From contig LSRX01000079.1 in the NCBI GenBank assembly GCA_001939145.1, positions 94,652-158,651 of the forward strand: 64,000 nt of DNA, read 5' to 3'. Within the stretch, counting starts at the first letter, position 1. The number at the start of each line of letters is the position of its first letter. Origin of the DNA: Symbiodinium microadriaticum (Eukaryota; Sar; Dinophyceae; Suessiales; Symbiodiniaceae). The notes below the pieces were generated by a model. That model worked only from the letters and a program-made list of their open reading frames with translations. It was not told the origin of the DNA and searched no databases. Shown one piece after another: positions 23,185 to 34,240 of this stretch. Made by a program: the position numbers and the translations under genes.

Positions 23185-23965
23185 GTAATCAACTGGACTG
23201 CGAGGCTTTGAGGATGTTTCAGCACTGGGACACTTCGGGCCATTTCGGGCCTTCATCCTACATGCTTGTGTATACGTGGATACGGAAACAGAGGGAGGGA
23301 GAAAGAGAGAGAGAGAGAGAGAGTGAGATGTTGCTTACTGCGAAGGGGTCGCCTCAAGCCCCTGGCACAGAATAGCGAGAGAGAGAGAGAGAGATCTTCA
23401 TTCATCTTCATTCCCGAATAGGGGCCTCGAGGACGAACGGACGCGAGCCACAAGGTTTTGGGGGTTTTCCCCTTGCCCGAAATGCCGAGCAAGCAAGCAC
23501 GCAAGCAAACAGCAGGGGCGTGGGCAAGCTGGTTCGAGGTTCAGGGTTGTGGGTGGAAAGGTCAGGCAGTGCTGTGCAAAGTTCTGTTGGGTGTCAGGTG
23601 GGGAGGCAGGTGAGCTGGGGGTTTTCACCGCTTGTTGGGGGAGTGGAGCTCCTGCCAACAGCAGGAGGACTGATGGAGGCAGTGCCAGAGGTGCGTCAGC
23701 TATTTGTGCCGTTCCTTCGTGAGCCACGGATGACCTGAGTGGGACCAGAGGAAGGTTCACTACGTGTGATGGTCTTGGGAGGGGTATTTTGGAGTCTGGG
23801 TCAACTGGTACACTCAGGGGGACGTACTCACATCCCCGACATCCCCGAATAGGGGCCGAGCCTCGCACTGGCGCAGGCCGTTGGGGGGTAGGCCTACGGG
23901 CCAGGGGATGTTAACAGCTCTCCGCTTCTTTCTGACGCTATATAATATATACATACATACATACA

Positions 23966-24001
<36 letters not shown>

Positions 24002-24747
24002 TATATAGATAGACATGTACAGGTGTGTGTGTATGATTATGTATGTATTTTTGTATGTATGCTTGCATGAATGTCCGGCTGTCCGTCCGTCCATTTGTCT
24101 GTATGCCTGTATCTCTGTATGCAGGTATGTATGCATGCACAAGTACACATACACACATTTCAATTTATGCTTGCCTGCTTGATGTTTTGCTCGACTCGCA
24201 AATCCCGCGTGAACAACCTCAGTGGTAGCTGGCTTCACTGTGTCTACAAGATTCCTGGCAGATTTGTAAGCGCGGCGATGCGTACGGCGTAGGGGTGTCA
24301 TGTGGACTCCGGAACGAACACGTTAAGCCGGTCGCAATGGAGACATCGCGCCCAGATGTTTCCTACATTCCTACGTACATGTTCAGGTGGGAGCACGGTC
24401 ATCTCCAGCTGAGATTCAAACCTGTTTTCACCGCTTGTTGCCCCAAGGGTTGCCAGTGCAATCATCTTGTTGAAACTTAGTTGTATCATGTTGTATCGCT
24501 TTTATATAGAGAGAGAGAGAGAGAGAGACCAACAGACGGCGAAAGGGGGCACAGAGCCCGTTTTGGCCTTAAGATGAGGCCGCGGCAGGGGGGTGGTTGG
24601 TCTTTAGGTTCGGGGATTTGAGGTTCGGAGAGGTGACATCCGCCTGCTGCATCCTGCTGGTTTTCACAAATTGACAGAGACTGGCAGTGCGCGCTTGGCG
24701 GGGGAGGGGAGCGCCCCTTCCTTTGTCTGTGTGGAAGAGGAGAGAGG

Positions 24748-24786
<39 letters not shown>

Positions 24787-24843
24787 GGTTCGCGGATCAC
24801 TGGTTCAGTTGATTCTTCCGGGCATTGGCATGTCGCATGTCAG
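23185..24843. repeat. microsatellite-rich spacer: (GA)n, (ATAC)n, (AT)n
   Basis: (GA)n at 23294-23325, 23376-23394, 24507-24530 and 24747-24787; (ATAC)n and (AT)n at 23937-24012 followed by degenerate (GTAT) sequence to about 24140. The 14-base word cccgaataggggcc occurs at 23413-23426 and 23844-23857. The + and - frames here are repeat-driven and not taken as genes. Confidence 0.8.
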
Positions 24844-25129
24844 GTACGAGACGGTGGGGTTTCCTACTACCCATGGCCTGAAAGACTGGGTCTTCGGGGG
24901 CGAGGAGTCGGAGTTCCGCCGTGCCTTTCACCCATCGGTCTTCTCACAGATGCTCTTTTTTGGCGACATGCGCCACGCAACGACCACATCATATGGCAAC
25001 GTGCGCTGGGTTGCGGAGCTGTTCGGGATACCAGCTCAGAATGCATGGGTCTACTTTAGGGTGCTGGACTTCTACAGTCTTCGCCACACTGGCCCTGGCC
25101 AAGGGCTGTTGAATTGGAAACGTGACTGA
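24844..25129 (+). CDS. exon of an unrecognised gene
   Basis: After an AG^G acceptor (24842-24843) the + frame has strong G/C-ending codon use: ETVGFPTTHGLKDWVFGGEE, then FRRAFHPSVFSQMLFFGDMR, then YGNVRWVAELFGIPAQNAWV, to a TGA at 25127. The true end is probably an earlier donor. Further coding-like frames follow at 25200-25290 (DWADLFRQVGRPVLPPAPLP), so the gene seems to contin beyond this exon. I cannot name it. Confidence 0.45.
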
Positions 25130-26151
25130 AGACGTAAGCTGTTGTAGCAGAGCTCATGTGTTTGCTCGAAGCGAGGGCAATGCTGAGAAAAAGTTTCAAG
25201 GAATCTCATGATGATCGACTGGGCCGATCTTTTTCGCCAAGTGGGACGTCCAGTGCTGCCGCCTGCACCGCTGCCAGAGGGCTTGGCGCCCCGGCGTGTC
25301 ACAAGTGCTTGAAGAACACCAGTCGCTGCCATGCCCTCGCAACGCTTTCCCTACTGGTCAAGCCGGTGGAGCTGTCAACTCCAGGAACTTATGAGCCAAA
25401 TATTCGATTCACCACAATGCTAAAATCTGGCTGAAACGTGACACATCACCGAATACCCATACAGAGTGAAAACAGCACTTGCTGCAGCTGGCATCCTTGA
25501 AATCTTGTCCTTGATTGGGTGGGGGTAGTCCTTGGGAGCACGTGGCAATGCCCTGCTTGATGATTGAAGGGGGATGGTGTCTCGGGTTCCACCCAGGTCT
25601 TAACAGCCGCCACGAATGATGGAGTTCCTGCACCGCTTTCTGTGATGGTGACTCTGCCAGCAAGTGGTTCCGAGAGTTTAGGTCAGGGCCCCGTAACCGC
25701 CTTAGGAATTTTGGCTCAGCACATCAAAGTAGATCCGGCGGCCCACGGCTTTGTGCACAGTCACAAGAGCTTCCGATGAAATTCAGACTAATTTCGTGTG
25801 CCCTCTTGTTGGCATGCACCATTGGCAGTATCCTCCAGTATCACAATTTGGACTTGTCGCAAGTGGAGCTAAGCGGGACCTTATTGGGCAACAACGCGAC
25901 GTGGTGTCTGTGGTAATGACCTTGTTATTGGTACACCAATTCGTGAGGTCACTATTCCAGAACAAAGAAGCCCACAAAAGTGTGGGCATGGTGTTCTGCT
26001 GTCGGGATTCATACAGTAGTGATGTTCTGCAGGATTTGGACGCAGCCCTCGTCGAAAGGCCAACAGGACCTCAACATGGAGGAGTACGTGATTCTGATGC
26101 CTTGGTTCAGGCTGTTCAACGTCTTCGCGGTGCTCTGCATCGTGGCGAAAG

Positions 26152-26690
26152 TACACATCGCTGATGATCGTGGTGCATGTCCTTGGTTTGCTGCATGGCT
26201 GTGGTGTGATGGCTCGACATTTGGTTGGAAACATCATGTCGTTGGAGGTCTACAGTGCGCGTCGGGAACAGAGCATCGAGTACTTGATCCGACCATTTTG
26301 GGCCATCACCTTCGATGCCACCCAACTTGCTGCTGTTCACTGGCCTTTTTTGTGCTCCGGAGGCTCCTGGAGCAGACGGATTACAGTATGTGCGTGCTCA
26401 TCAGTTCAATATGCTGTAGATCAGTAGATTGCAGTAGCTGACTGCAGTTGCAGTGGCCGTCTTTACGCACCTCAGCTTTCTGTGGGAACTCACGCTGATC
26501 ACCAAGATGTCGGTGCGGTTGGGCGGTTCTTTCTTTCGCCTTTCTGTACGCCGTGGGATTCCTAGACATGTGGACCACGCAAATGCGCAAAGCTTGCTGT
26601 GGCATTGCGAGCTGCTTTGCGGGCAAGGACAAGATATCTGAGACCTTCGCAGCCGCTGCCGATTTGAGCCGGCAAGCCAAGGAAATTTGA
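26152..26690 (+). CDS. C-terminal exons of a possible multi-pass membrane protein
   Basis: Exon candidate 26152 to about 26312 starts after AG and reads a hydrophobic stretch (LMIVVHVLGLLHGCGVM) followed by an amphipathic part (SIEYLIRPFWAITFD). The segment 26452-26506 reads AVFTHLSFLWELTLITK. The last exon, 26507-26690, reads VLSFAFLYAVGFLDMW, then a tail with GKDKISETFAAAADLSRQA and TGA at 26688-26690. Repeated hydrophobic segments and a soluble tail suggest a channel or transporter, but no signature is seen. Another hydrophobic frame (RLFNVFAVLCIVA) lies just upstream near 26100. Boundaries between exons are tentative. Confidence 0.4.
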
Positions 26691-27804
26691 AGAAGAGCGA
26701 CGAGTGGCTCAGTTGCCGATGTGGGCTTTCCGGAGCTTTTGACAGAACTTCCGGGGCTGTTTCAGTTCCAGTTTTGCGAATTTTGTTGCAGTCCGACTTT
26801 AGTACATTACTGACACCGTCGGCCCCCAAGACATCAGCCGCTGCTGAAGGTACTTTCAAATCCAGATATTCCTCAGCCAGCTTGTTGTAGAGATGTCCGG
26901 ATGCTTTCCAGTACCTGTTTCCAGCCACCATTGCAAGACTGTGTTCCAGGTCGGTTTGAGTAGTCTTAGTCGTGTTTTGTTCTCGGGCTTACTCGGCTGC
27001 CCATGACAGCACGAGTGTACGCCCTTCCCGTTACACGCCGCGGCCTCGGCGCAGGTTCAAAAAAATGGTAGCTGCTCTGGGCTGCATCGACCATTGCCTT
27101 ACAGACTCGCCAAAGAAACGTAGTGTCACGGACCGGGTGCTCAGCTAAGGGTTCAGGGACGATGACAGGAAGGGGGCCGTACTTGTCCAGATGTGCTGTG
27201 AGCAAGGATCGGGTGAAAACAGTGGCGAAGTTCCGCAGATCATCACCAGTAGGCGTTTGCGGCATTGCCAGACACCTGACATGAAACTTTGTGTCCAGAG
27301 AGAGACCGAGAGCCACAAAGCGAGCTGTAAAGTGCGAGTTGAGATCCACGAAGCTACCGGGCACAGCGATGCACGGCGCAGTAGTTCAGGCGCTTCAGTC
27401 TTAGCGAGGGTCACATCAAAGCGATAGAACAGCAGCTGAATCGCAGTATTTATCTGTCATTGCTGTCATTGTGGGCGGCTCCTCGAGAGCTTTTGGTGTT
27501 GCTTTCGCACAGACTTTCAGGTGCTGTCGGAGCGCTGTCTGAGTGTTCGGGCACCATCTGCTTCGTTACATGGGGTGGGGGAAGATTTGGTCTCAACGTC
27601 GACTGTGCGAGTTGTTGCATGCAAACGGGATCAAAGGGGCCCTCGATACCCACACAGTCCCACACACACCTACTACATAAGCGTCTTGGTTTGCAGTGGT
27701 TTAGTAGTGTCTATGCAGCGTCGTGAATTGTCGGCTGCTCGAGCGTAAGCAAGAGCTAATGCACTTAATTGCGAGCGCGTGTGTGAGTGTGTGTTTCTTG
27801 CAAG
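26691..27804. other. no gene recognised
   Basis: No convincing exon; overlapping open frames on both strands around 26966-27726 without family resemblance. It probably contains 5' exons or introns of the SnoaL-like gene. Confidence 0.3.
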
Positions 27805-28775
27805 CATTGCCGAAGCCTTTGTGCTACACGGATAACTACAAGGACACAGACCCAAGCCCGCTGCAGGTGGCCGGTCGCAATAGTACGGAAGCGAAGCTCG
27901 TTGCAGAAGCAGCCTTGAATGAGTGGGCAAACGACGAAAGGAGCCTGCTTGTAGATTTTGAGCCGCTGGATTTCCAAGTGTAGAGCCCAAGACGGTCACC
28001 TCCAAAGCAAAGGTAGAGAGGTTACGACGGCTTTGCATCTGTACGTAAGATAAATTGCAACAGCAGAAACCAGGGTTGTGTTCTGCTATCGCGGCTCTTC
28101 GGGCGTGCCAGCCAGCACATCTGGGAGCTTGTGATCACTGCAGGGATTGCATGCAGAGGGTACAGGACAAGAGCGCCCCGTGGACGTGTATGCGGTGTAT
28201 GCGTGTGCGGGACATGCATGATCGAACGAATTGGAAGAACCCTGCCCGAATATAAACTGCCCGCATGCTTTCAGCATGCTCTGTACTGCAGGAGTGAACA
28301 TTGGCTCCACGACGACTTCACTTTCTACGGCCCCGGTGGCATTGGCCTCGCCAGATGCCGAGAAGTTTACCAAAATCTCGCAACGAGGATGCAAAAGACC
28401 ATGCTCAGACGACCTTTGCCCGGCTGGTTGCTATCTGTTGCAATGTCAGCTGTCAACCTTTCTTTTCTTCTGAGATCGAAGGTGATTCAGCCGTTTCGTG
28501 CAGCTTTTGCCAAGCGCCGGGTGGAGAAGGACATGTTGTTTTGCGAGGGCAACTATTGTGCAGCCTGTGGGAGGTTCTGGGGCGAGCACGTCGGCACGTG
28601 GGTCGGGCAGGTGGCGAGTCAGAGGCGTCTCAGTTTGAGGTTCGGAATGCACTGGCGAGTGGAGGATGGCAGGGTCCGGGAGGCTTGGGCGATTTTCGAT
28701 TTCCCTGGCCTCTTCAAGCAGTTGGGAAAGGACTTCTACGACATCGCCAGGAAGCCAGACCTAATGCCAGTTTGA
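27805..28775 (+). CDS. SnoaL-like domain protein, 5' incomplete
   Basis: Exons 27805-27977, 28275-28379 and 28482-28775 (TGA at 28773). The phases agree: exon 1 ends on a codon at CAA^gtgtag, exon 2 starts CAT after tttcag, exon 2 ends AATCTC^gcaacg (GC donor), exon 3 starts GTG after cgaag. The product contains EHWLHDDFTFYGPGGIGLAR, then PFRAAFAKRRVEKDMLFCEG, GEHVGTWVGQ, and RFGMHWRVEDGRVREAWAIF, ending DFPGLFKQLGKDFYDIA. This is the order of motifs of SnoaL-like, NTF2-fold proteins (the ester-cyclase type). Members bind or isomerise small hydrophobic or polyketide molecules; the substrate here is unknown. The 102-base second intron keeps the frame and has no stop, so its retention would insert 34 residues. 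First-exon and promoter positions were not found. Confidence 0.65.
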
Positions 28776-30556
28776 CAGGTGGCGAGTTTATCAGACCTCT
28801 TTTCCAGAAACGCTCGCCGGCTCTGCCTCGCAATCCGCGTTTACCTCGGCTTGCAAGCCACTAGCTCACTAGCTGGTCCCCTCGTTCTACGACATCGGCA
28901 GCAGGCCATTTGGGAGCAGCAACGCTTCTGTCACTGGCCTCATGCAACTGGGGAGACGTGAAGATGCCGGAGATTCTGCAGGCAAGGTGAAGGCAGGCGC
29001 ATCTCAAGAATTGCTGAGTCCTGGTGCCCATGTTGTGTGCAGCGGGACAAAAAATGTGTGTGGCAATGCCAGCTGCTAGTTGAAGGTGTGTCAGCTGCTG
29101 CATGGCCAAGGTTTTCGCAGCTCTGAATATGGCCAAGGGTGGACCGCAAACATCCCTACGCTTCAAAAGCGGGAACCCCACGGCACCCCTTTCTGGCTTA
29201 GCCATGGTCTCAGCTTTGCCTGTACATGTAACCTTGCGCTGGCAGGCATCGTGTGGAAGTGGTCTCCTCACCTTTGGCGGGGCTTCAAGGCCTCGTGGGC
29301 TATCACTCCTCTGCCGATTCCTTAGGTTTCATGCAGTGCTGGATCCATGTCAGGTGAGCAGCAGTGTCAACATTGCTTCAAGAGTTTGAACATGACAGAG
29401 TCATAGCGGAAGCCACGTTTCATGGCGCACTCAGGTGCTGGTGGATGGGGAGGCGAGCCAAGGGCTCTGATCTGCAGGGTGTGTGGGGTCTGTCGTATCC
29501 TTCTTGCATTCTCGATGCAGCTCGGCCGCCGTGAGCAGGAATACTATTTCACACCAAGCGGGATTCGTTGTTACCCAAGACTTACCAGCCACCGGAAGGC
29601 GTTCCTTGGACCGCAATTGGCTCAACCGCTCAGCTGCACATGTGCCGGTTTCATTCTTCTTTCTAAGGCGAGGTGTCCAACGGAAGCAGGTGGGCGAGAG
29701 CTGGCTACCGAGCATCTATCGAGGGTGACGGTTATGGAGGGATGGCAAGATCAGATCACCGCTGAAGTTGTGTAGGATGTGTAGGGTGAGGCGAGATTCA
29801 CCGTTCATGACGGTGATATGACATTACGCGTCGCGGAAGTCTGAGAATCCTGTAGCGAGATGCAACCAACCGGTTACAGCATGGCCCAAAACTATGCTGC
29901 AGCCAAAATCCTGTTGTGTCTTCATGTCTGTTCCCAGGCCCATTGGGTGGCACAGTTCTGCTCGACGTGCTGAGCAAAGACTTCCAGCAGATTCCTCAGA
30001 CAAGACTAATGCGGAGGGACACTTAAGGCCCTGCAGCTTTGCACAGCCTGGCCGAATTTGGCAGACAACACATCATTGTAACTCATAGTAGAACAAGTTT
30101 CGACGGTTGCATGCCATTCATGGTATCATTGTGCATATCGCAGCAACAGGAACTGTTCACAACTACACTGACACGACACGACTCTGGCGTGGTCGACCCG
30201 TCGTTGAGCCACCACATACAGCCATGGCTGAGCGATTTGTGCAGAAGCTCGGATCTTCAAAGGAGACTCTTGCACAACAATCGGCATCCATATGTCCATA
30301 TGTTAAGCAAGGTTCTGGTACGCCAAACCCACCGAACCGGCGCCAGATAGCAGGGAAGCTTCGTGTGTTATGCAGGCCACGGTTAGGTTCACAATGGAAA
30401 GCGGTGGGCTTACAGAAGGCTTCAACAGCCAACACGGGCTGAGCACAGTCCATCGAATCCAAAGTCTGCAGCCTCGAGGCTTCAAGGTATCCCTCAAAGC
30501 CGGAGCTTCCGAGCTAGAGGTGAGGGTAGCACGGCGGGTTCTGGTTAAATACTTAG
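28776..30556. other. mostly unassigned; weak frames, possible PPPDE 5' exons
   Basis: Open frames at 29080-29389 and 29422-29775 lack family resemblance and are mirrored by - strand frames. The + frames at 30107-30442 and 30370-30480 (GLTEGFNSQHGLSTVHRIQ, ending at CTTCAAG^gtatcc) look more coding-like and may be upstream exons of the peptidase gene that follows. Confidence 0.3.
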
Positions 30557-30721
30557 GAGCACGGCACGAGCAATTCAGATCAACTGACATTGCCAGACCC
30601 CTTCCACTGGTGCTCAAATCCGATCAGTGACATGTTGAAAGTCGCGCATGGAAGGCCTCAAACTTATGACCTGCTTCGCAAAAACTGCAACAACTTCACG
30701 GCCGGCTGCCCGGGAGCATGA
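30557..30721 (+). CDS. PPPDE (DeSI-like) thiol peptidase exon, partial
   Basis: After an acceptor cttag^GAG the + frame reads DPFHWCSNPISDMLKVAHG, then TYDLLRKNCNNFTAGCPG and a TGA at 30719-30721. YDLLxxNCNxF is the active-site block of the PPPDE/DeSI family of desumoylating or deubiquitinating thiol peptidases, with the Cys of NCN as nucleophile. In the family the chain continues past this block, so the exon may really end earlier, at a GC donor after TTCACG (ACG^gccggc). The N-terminal half with the catalytic His was not located; 30107-30480 is a candidate region. Location by family: cytosol or nucleus. Confidence 0.55.
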   Translation, partial: EHGTSNSDQLTLPDPFHWCSNPISDMLKVAHGRPQTYDLLRKNCNNFTAGCPGA

Positions 30722-31159
30722 GATTTCGAGTTGTTAGTTGTTAGCTCTATTAGCTGCGCCTCGGCTGGGTCATCTTGCAGTCGGCAGAATGCGGCCAGGC
30801 TGCAAAGGCAGAGCATCTTATGTCGCCGCCCCACCTGCCGTACCTTTGCGTCTCTTCAGCTATGTTTTGAGTTGCATTGTGTTTATCATGGGAGTGTCCA
30901 GTGCTTTCGTTGCATTCACTATATCAGGCTTAGGGTCTAAAATGCCGGGTGCATGGCGCTTCGCGGGCCGCGGCGCGAGCGCGGACTGGCCAAGGCGGTG
31001 GACACGACGCCTCCTGCATTCCTACAGAGCCCCCTTCAGACGTGTAGGCCTCTGACTTCGAGACTTCTGCACAGCTTCTCAAGCTGCGGGCAAGAGGCTC
31101 GCAGCAGGCTTCCCGAGCCGTAGCGGCTGTAGCGCGTGGCACTGAGTGTCTCCGCCGCG
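30722..31159. other. spacer; possible 3' exons of the PPPDE gene and upstream region of the hydrolase gene
   Basis: A + frame at 30738-31055 is open and has a hydrophobic patch (LFSYVLSCIVFIMGVSSAF), but lacks a family match. No TATA-like box is evident before 31160. Confidence 0.3.
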
Positions 31160-32305
31160 ATGCCGACCAGGCCCGAAGGCCCAGGCGGCCCAGCGGACAC
31201 GGAGCCTTTCCTAAGCGTTGCTAGCCGAGGTCAATCTGGCATCGCACATCTCACAGTTTTCTTTGAAGGCACGGCCAACACAATCGAGCCCCTCAGTACC
31301 CAGATCGGTCTCTTCTTCAACCTCACGGATGCTTTCGACGTCAGCGGTGGGACTCTTGGTGGAGCGCCCATCAGCCAGCCAAGGAAGATGGCATTTGATG
31401 GATGTGGAGTTACAGACGGCTTCTGTGGCACGATTTGTGCTAAAGGCTTATGGAGGCAGTGTGCCGCCGTGCGACGTCAAGTCGACAGCTTGGTGGCTGA
31501 ACTCGCTTCCAGCTGCCAAACTCCTCCGGCCTTGCGAGTCAATGCGGTGGGCCTGTCTCGCGGAGGTATTGCTTGCCTGTACCTAGCCCAAGCACTGGCA
31601 GACCTGCATATGTCGACTTGCGAGCTTTCGCTGTTGTTGTTTGACCCTGTACCTGGTGATTTGCTGACGGTTGCACAGCTCGACTTGTTCGGGCTCTCGA
31701 ATACTTCCGCATGCTGTGATGTTTCCGCATGCCAGTGCCTCGCACGCGTTTTAGCCTTGTACCCGTACGAACCTTTGCCTGCGATCGCTTGCCATGCTCC
31801 AGTCCTATGCCACTATCCGGAGCACTGCGTGGTTGAGGAGGAAGTTACGCCTGGCTGTCATCAGGGGGCTTTGCAAGTGCATGGCTTGCAGGGGCCACGC
31901 TTAGATTTTGACTCTGCGCTCTCTTTTCTGCGCATACGCCGCTGGCTGATGGAGTGCGGGACGCCTCTAGATCAGCGACACCTGGACTGCACGGTCTCCG
32001 TCAAGACGCTCGAGGATTTCTGCCTGCGGAAATGTAACCAGGAGGCGAAGCGTAACCGTGCCAGCGTCCGGTCCTCCCACAGTGCCCACAGCTATTGGGG
32101 AGCCACCATAGTGCGAAGGCAGATATCAGCAGAGGAGGAGGCGTTCCTGAACCAGCACCACAAGCTGCTGTCGAATGCAGTCTCCCGCGAAGACAGCGAA
32201 TGGATTTTGGAAATACAGCGCGAAGTGACTCCCTTTCCCTCTGGGCTTCTTTGCTTGCTGGCTTTGCTTGGTCTGGCGATTGTGTTCCCATTCATGACTT
32301 CATGA
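31160..32305 (+). CDS. DUF2235-like (Tle1-type fold) alpha/beta hydrolase with C-terminal membrane anchor
   Basis: Single-exon frame of 381 codons; ATG 31160 chosen because the frame before it has only a GTG. An early strand reads TVFFEGTANT (residues 32-41), resembling the FFDGTxN opening of DUF2235. The nucleophile elbow is VGLSRGG, Ser133. LLFDPVPG places a likely acid at Asp162, and PGCHQGA gives a likely catalytic His at 234, in the position of the PGxHxD block of DUF2235 proteins. Residues about 358-379 are hydrophobic (PSGLLCLLALLGLAIVFPF), with only Met-Thr-Ser after, so the enzyme is probably tail-anchored and faces the cytosol. Bacterial relatives include phospholipases; the substrate here is unknown. 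The frame is high in G/C-ending codons and Cys-rich. No intron is needed, unlike most neighbours. Triad assignment is by motif only. Confidence 0.68.
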   Translation: MPTRPEGPGGPADTEPFLSVASRGQSGIAHLTVFFEGTANTIEPLSTQIGLFFNLTDAFDVSGGTLGGAPISQPRKMAFDGCGVTDGFCGTICAKGLWRQCAAVRRQVDSLVAELASSCQTPPALRVNAVGLSRGGIACLYLAQALADLHMSTCELSLLLFDPVPGDLLTVAQLDLFGLSNTSACCDVSACQCLARVLALYPYEPLPAIACHAPVLCHYPEHCVVEEEVTPGCHQGALQVHGLQGPRLDFDSALSFLRIRRWLMECGTPLDQRHLDCTVSVKTLEDFCLRKCNQEAKRNRASVRSSHSAHSYWGATIVRRQISAEEEAFLNQHHKLLSNAVSREDSEWILEIQREVTPFPSGLLCLLALLGLAIVFPFMTS

Positions 32306-34240
32306 GTTGTGTGAGCAACCAGAACAGCGCACTGAGACTCTGCGGATGGCGGCGCGGGAAAGGAACCTGTGGTAATTTGTAGTCATTGCTCCATGTGAAA
32401 GCATTTGGACCGCAGCTTCTGCCAACTGCCAGTGCTCTTGTTATCCGGATCGGTCATTCGTCCAGAATCGCCCAGAGTATGATCCGATACATTGCTCCAT
32501 GCCCATGAAACTCGAGCTTTGTTTGGCGACCACTTGTTCTGTTGATGTCAGATAGGACTGCCATAGGAGGTGCATTCAGAAGCTGCTTCTGCGATTTTCT
32601 GCGCTGCCAGCAATTTCAGCAGCCGTGCCTTGAGAGAAGGCTGCAAGGCATTCTGTGGCTACTTGTGCTTTTGCGGAGCCAGCCTGCCTGCCGCAGGCCA
32701 AGAACTTGTGCTTCGAGCACGACCCACGACATGGCCGAACCTGTTCGGCCGGGGATGCTTGCTTTGAGCTGAGCTCTTCGAGCGCACAGTCTTTGCACAG
32801 TCTTTGCCGCGCAGCTTAGGCCCGAAAGAGCATTTGGACACGTTGCAGGAGGACCCAGTGATGGCTAGGCGGATTTGAGCCGGCACGATTTAAAGCCCTA
32901 TCGCTGCGTTTCGGTTTCGGATGACTTCGAGATTCGTGGCCAGTTGAACCTTGTGGCCAAGATAAGTGCCTGTTTGTCGATCGGAGAGGCTACCCGTGGC
33001 TGCCTTGGGCGGTTGGGTGAGGCCGAGACCACAAAGCCCAGCCCAATGTGCAGCTGCGCCGAACTATCTTTATCGTCTTTTCGACTTCCCGACGTCTCAA
33101 CTCCGTCCGACACCAAATCAGGATTCGCACGATCCACAAATATACAAAAATCACCCGGCCAGCATTCCAATAAGCATGCAGGTTGCATTCTCAAAAGCAA
33201 AAATTGGAATGCTTCCGGCATGTTTTTTTTTGAGATGCTTAATTGAGATACCTGTGGGCATGCTAACTCGAAGGCTGTTGAATCTGCCTAGTGAAATGCA
33301 TTGAATGCATGCTGAAATCCTGCCGAATGCTTCCTGTTGTTTGGCTACGTTTGGCTTGTGTTAGTGCAGAACGCCTGGGCCAGAGCGTGCTAGGGAGGAT
33401 CGAATTTAGATGCCTGTGGTCACAATTCGCTTGGAGCTACTGGAAGGATTTGGCCGAGCGATGGGACATGGCCAGCAGAGACTTGGACTGCATTTTGAGG
33501 GCTTTGGTACACTGCGGGACCTACAGGGACTTACTGTAAACTGTGCTGTGTTCAGCTGCAAAGTGCAGTTGCTACCATGTTATGGTGTAGACGCGGCTCT
33601 ACTACATGTACACTGTAACTAGCACGCTAGGTTTCGAGTAGAAATGGGAAGAGAAGAGGACAGATTCATCTTTGCTACCCGTATTGAGAATGCCTCAGTT
33701 TCAAAAGGACTGAGCCGGTTACATGCAAACTCTTCGCGCTAGCGTGCATCGCCAGGAGCATGGGAGGAAGCACTTCTTCGACGCAGGCAGAAAGAAGAAA
33801 AGGCCCCTGTCTGTGATCTGAACCCCCACCCTTTTTTGCGTCCTGATGAAGCATCGCCCCATACTCCCCCTGTCTTGAGTGTTTCAGGGCCGCACACTTG
33901 GTCTATAGAGCGAGATGTGGACAGTAAGATTCACAAGCTCGCTCGCTGTGAGCTGTAGAATGTGTTCGTTGGCGATAGTTTATGAATGAGCGAGAATGGG
34001 AGTTTTTTGGATCATCAAGGTGTAAGGGTGAGTGTGAAATGCTCCGCGACAAGCACGTTCCAGAGTTTCCTGTGCCAGGGCAAATCGAATCCCCAAGCTT
34101 CGGCAGCACCCATTTCAAGGCGGGCTTGCTGCAGCGACATGAAGCAACTCAAGCTCGGAGCTCGAGCAACCTCAGGCAAACAAAAATTCTGATGCTTTGT
34201 GACATTCGCTTTGGACACCGTAAACCGTGGCACTGAGCAG
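32306..34240. other. no gene recognised
   Basis: Downstream flank of the hydrolase gene. Open frames at 32542-32798 and 32875-33304 occur on both strands without family resemblance. Confidence 0.35.

Noticed and set aside
24671..24843. Glu/Arg-rich N-terminal part of the frame 24671-25129
   Set aside because: It is the (GA)n microsatellite read through; the coding signal begins only after the acceptor at 24842.
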